64,000 nt of DNA from Afipia sp. Root123D2. GTDB taxonomy: Bacteria > Pseudomonadota > Alphaproteobacteria > Rhizobiales > Xanthobacteraceae. The notes below the pieces were generated by a model that did no database searches, had not been told where the DNA came from, and worked only from the letters and a program-made list of their open reading frames with translations. The stretch spans positions 194,001-258,000 of the forward strand of contig NZ_LMDP01000003.1 of the NCBI RefSeq assembly GCF_001425835.1, given 5' to 3'. The translations under genes were made by a program, and so were the position numbers. Numbering within the stretch: the stretch's first letter is position 1; each line of letters begins with the position of its first letter. This document shows, one piece after another, positions 63,926-64,000 of the stretch.

Positions 63926-64000
63926 TGCCTCTCACAGATTCTCTTCGCGACGATATCCTCGCGGCTGTGCCGAGTCTGCGTGCGTTTGCAATTTCCCTGA
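63925..64000 (+). CDS. ecfG: EcfG-type sigma factor, N-terminal end only
   Basis: The visible 25 codons are MPLTDSLRDDILAAVPSLRAFAISL, the usual start of EcfG proteins of this group. The rest lies beyond the window. It directs the GGAAC-N16-CGTT promoters seen nearby. Confidence 0.88.
   Translation, partial: MPLTDSLRDDILAAVPSLRAFAISL

Noticed and set aside
1-64000. CRISPR arrays, rRNA or intact insertion sequences
   Set aside because: No regularly spaced repeats, rRNA-like stretches or transposase genes were found on reading the window.

Overview
The window looks like the chromosome of an alphaproteobacterium of the Bradyrhizobiaceae/Nitrobacteraceae group (Bradyrhizobium, Rhodopseudomonas, Nitrobacter, Afipia relatives). 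Support: high GC, a PhyR-NepR-EcfG stress locus, an NdvA-type glucan exporter, a 3-hydroxybutyrate dehydrogenase, and a cys cluster carrying the alphaproteobacterial DUF934 and DUF2849 accessory genes. The genus cannot be fixed from sequence reading alone.

Bases 1 to about 29,200 are an accessory (defence) island. From left to right: a phospholipase-D-like gene on + (221-1960); a tightly overlapped minus-strand run AbiEi - AbiEii - SIR2 - HerA - AddB-like nuclease - AddA-like helicase/nuclease (13179 down to 2272) behind one promoter with a palindromic operator; a second minus-strand run PD-(D/E)XK nuclease - TIR - HEPN (16336 down to 13261) in which every junction overlaps; a divergent plus-strand run of an unknown 184-aa protein, two related nuclease-fold-like proteins sharing a PD...WIEA motif, a frameshifted Lit-like HExxH protease and a GIY-YIG (T5orf172-type) protein (16430-20866); a decayed ardC; a second SIR2 protein, a CoiA-like nuclease, a DUF4238 protein, an excisionase-like HTH, a DUF2971-like protein, and a protein joining an L7/L12-like N-terminus to a ParB-like motif. 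A fragment of a P4-type integrase lies at 28702-28842, next to where core genes resume. The excisionase, integrase relic and ardC relic indicate integrative or conjugative elements whose own machinery has mostly been lost.

Bases 29,276-43,916 are ordinary core genes: a nitronate monooxygenase fused in frame to a thioesterase-like domain, small secreted proteins, a YqaA/DedA membrane protein, a HisE-like protein, an NMT1-type binding protein, NdvA, a D,D-carboxypeptidase, FadD, a frameshifted DUF924 gene, a flippase, 3-hydroxybutyrate dehydrogenase and a CAP lipoprotein. Two back-to-back palindromic elements with CTAGTGT ends lie at 31851-32015.

Bases 44,011-55,729 hold a complete assimilatory sulfate pathway: uptake (sbp-cysT-cysW-cysA), activation (cysD, cysNC), PAPS/APS reduction (cysH), sulfite reduction (cysI with DUF934 and DUF2849) and siroheme synthesis (cysG). 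The two arms diverge from an AT-rich control region containing two GAAA-N4-TTTC palindromes 42 bp apart.

Bases 55,995-64,000 hold malate synthase G, then a general-stress neighbourhood: csbD, small membrane proteins (Thivi_2564-like, DUF3309, DUF883, DUF1469), DUF2865, an L,D-transpeptidase and a secreted protein, ending in phyR / nepR-ecfG. Three of these genes have perfect GGAAC-N16-CGTT EcfG-type promoters and three more have near matches, so this appears to be a physically clustered EcfG regulon.
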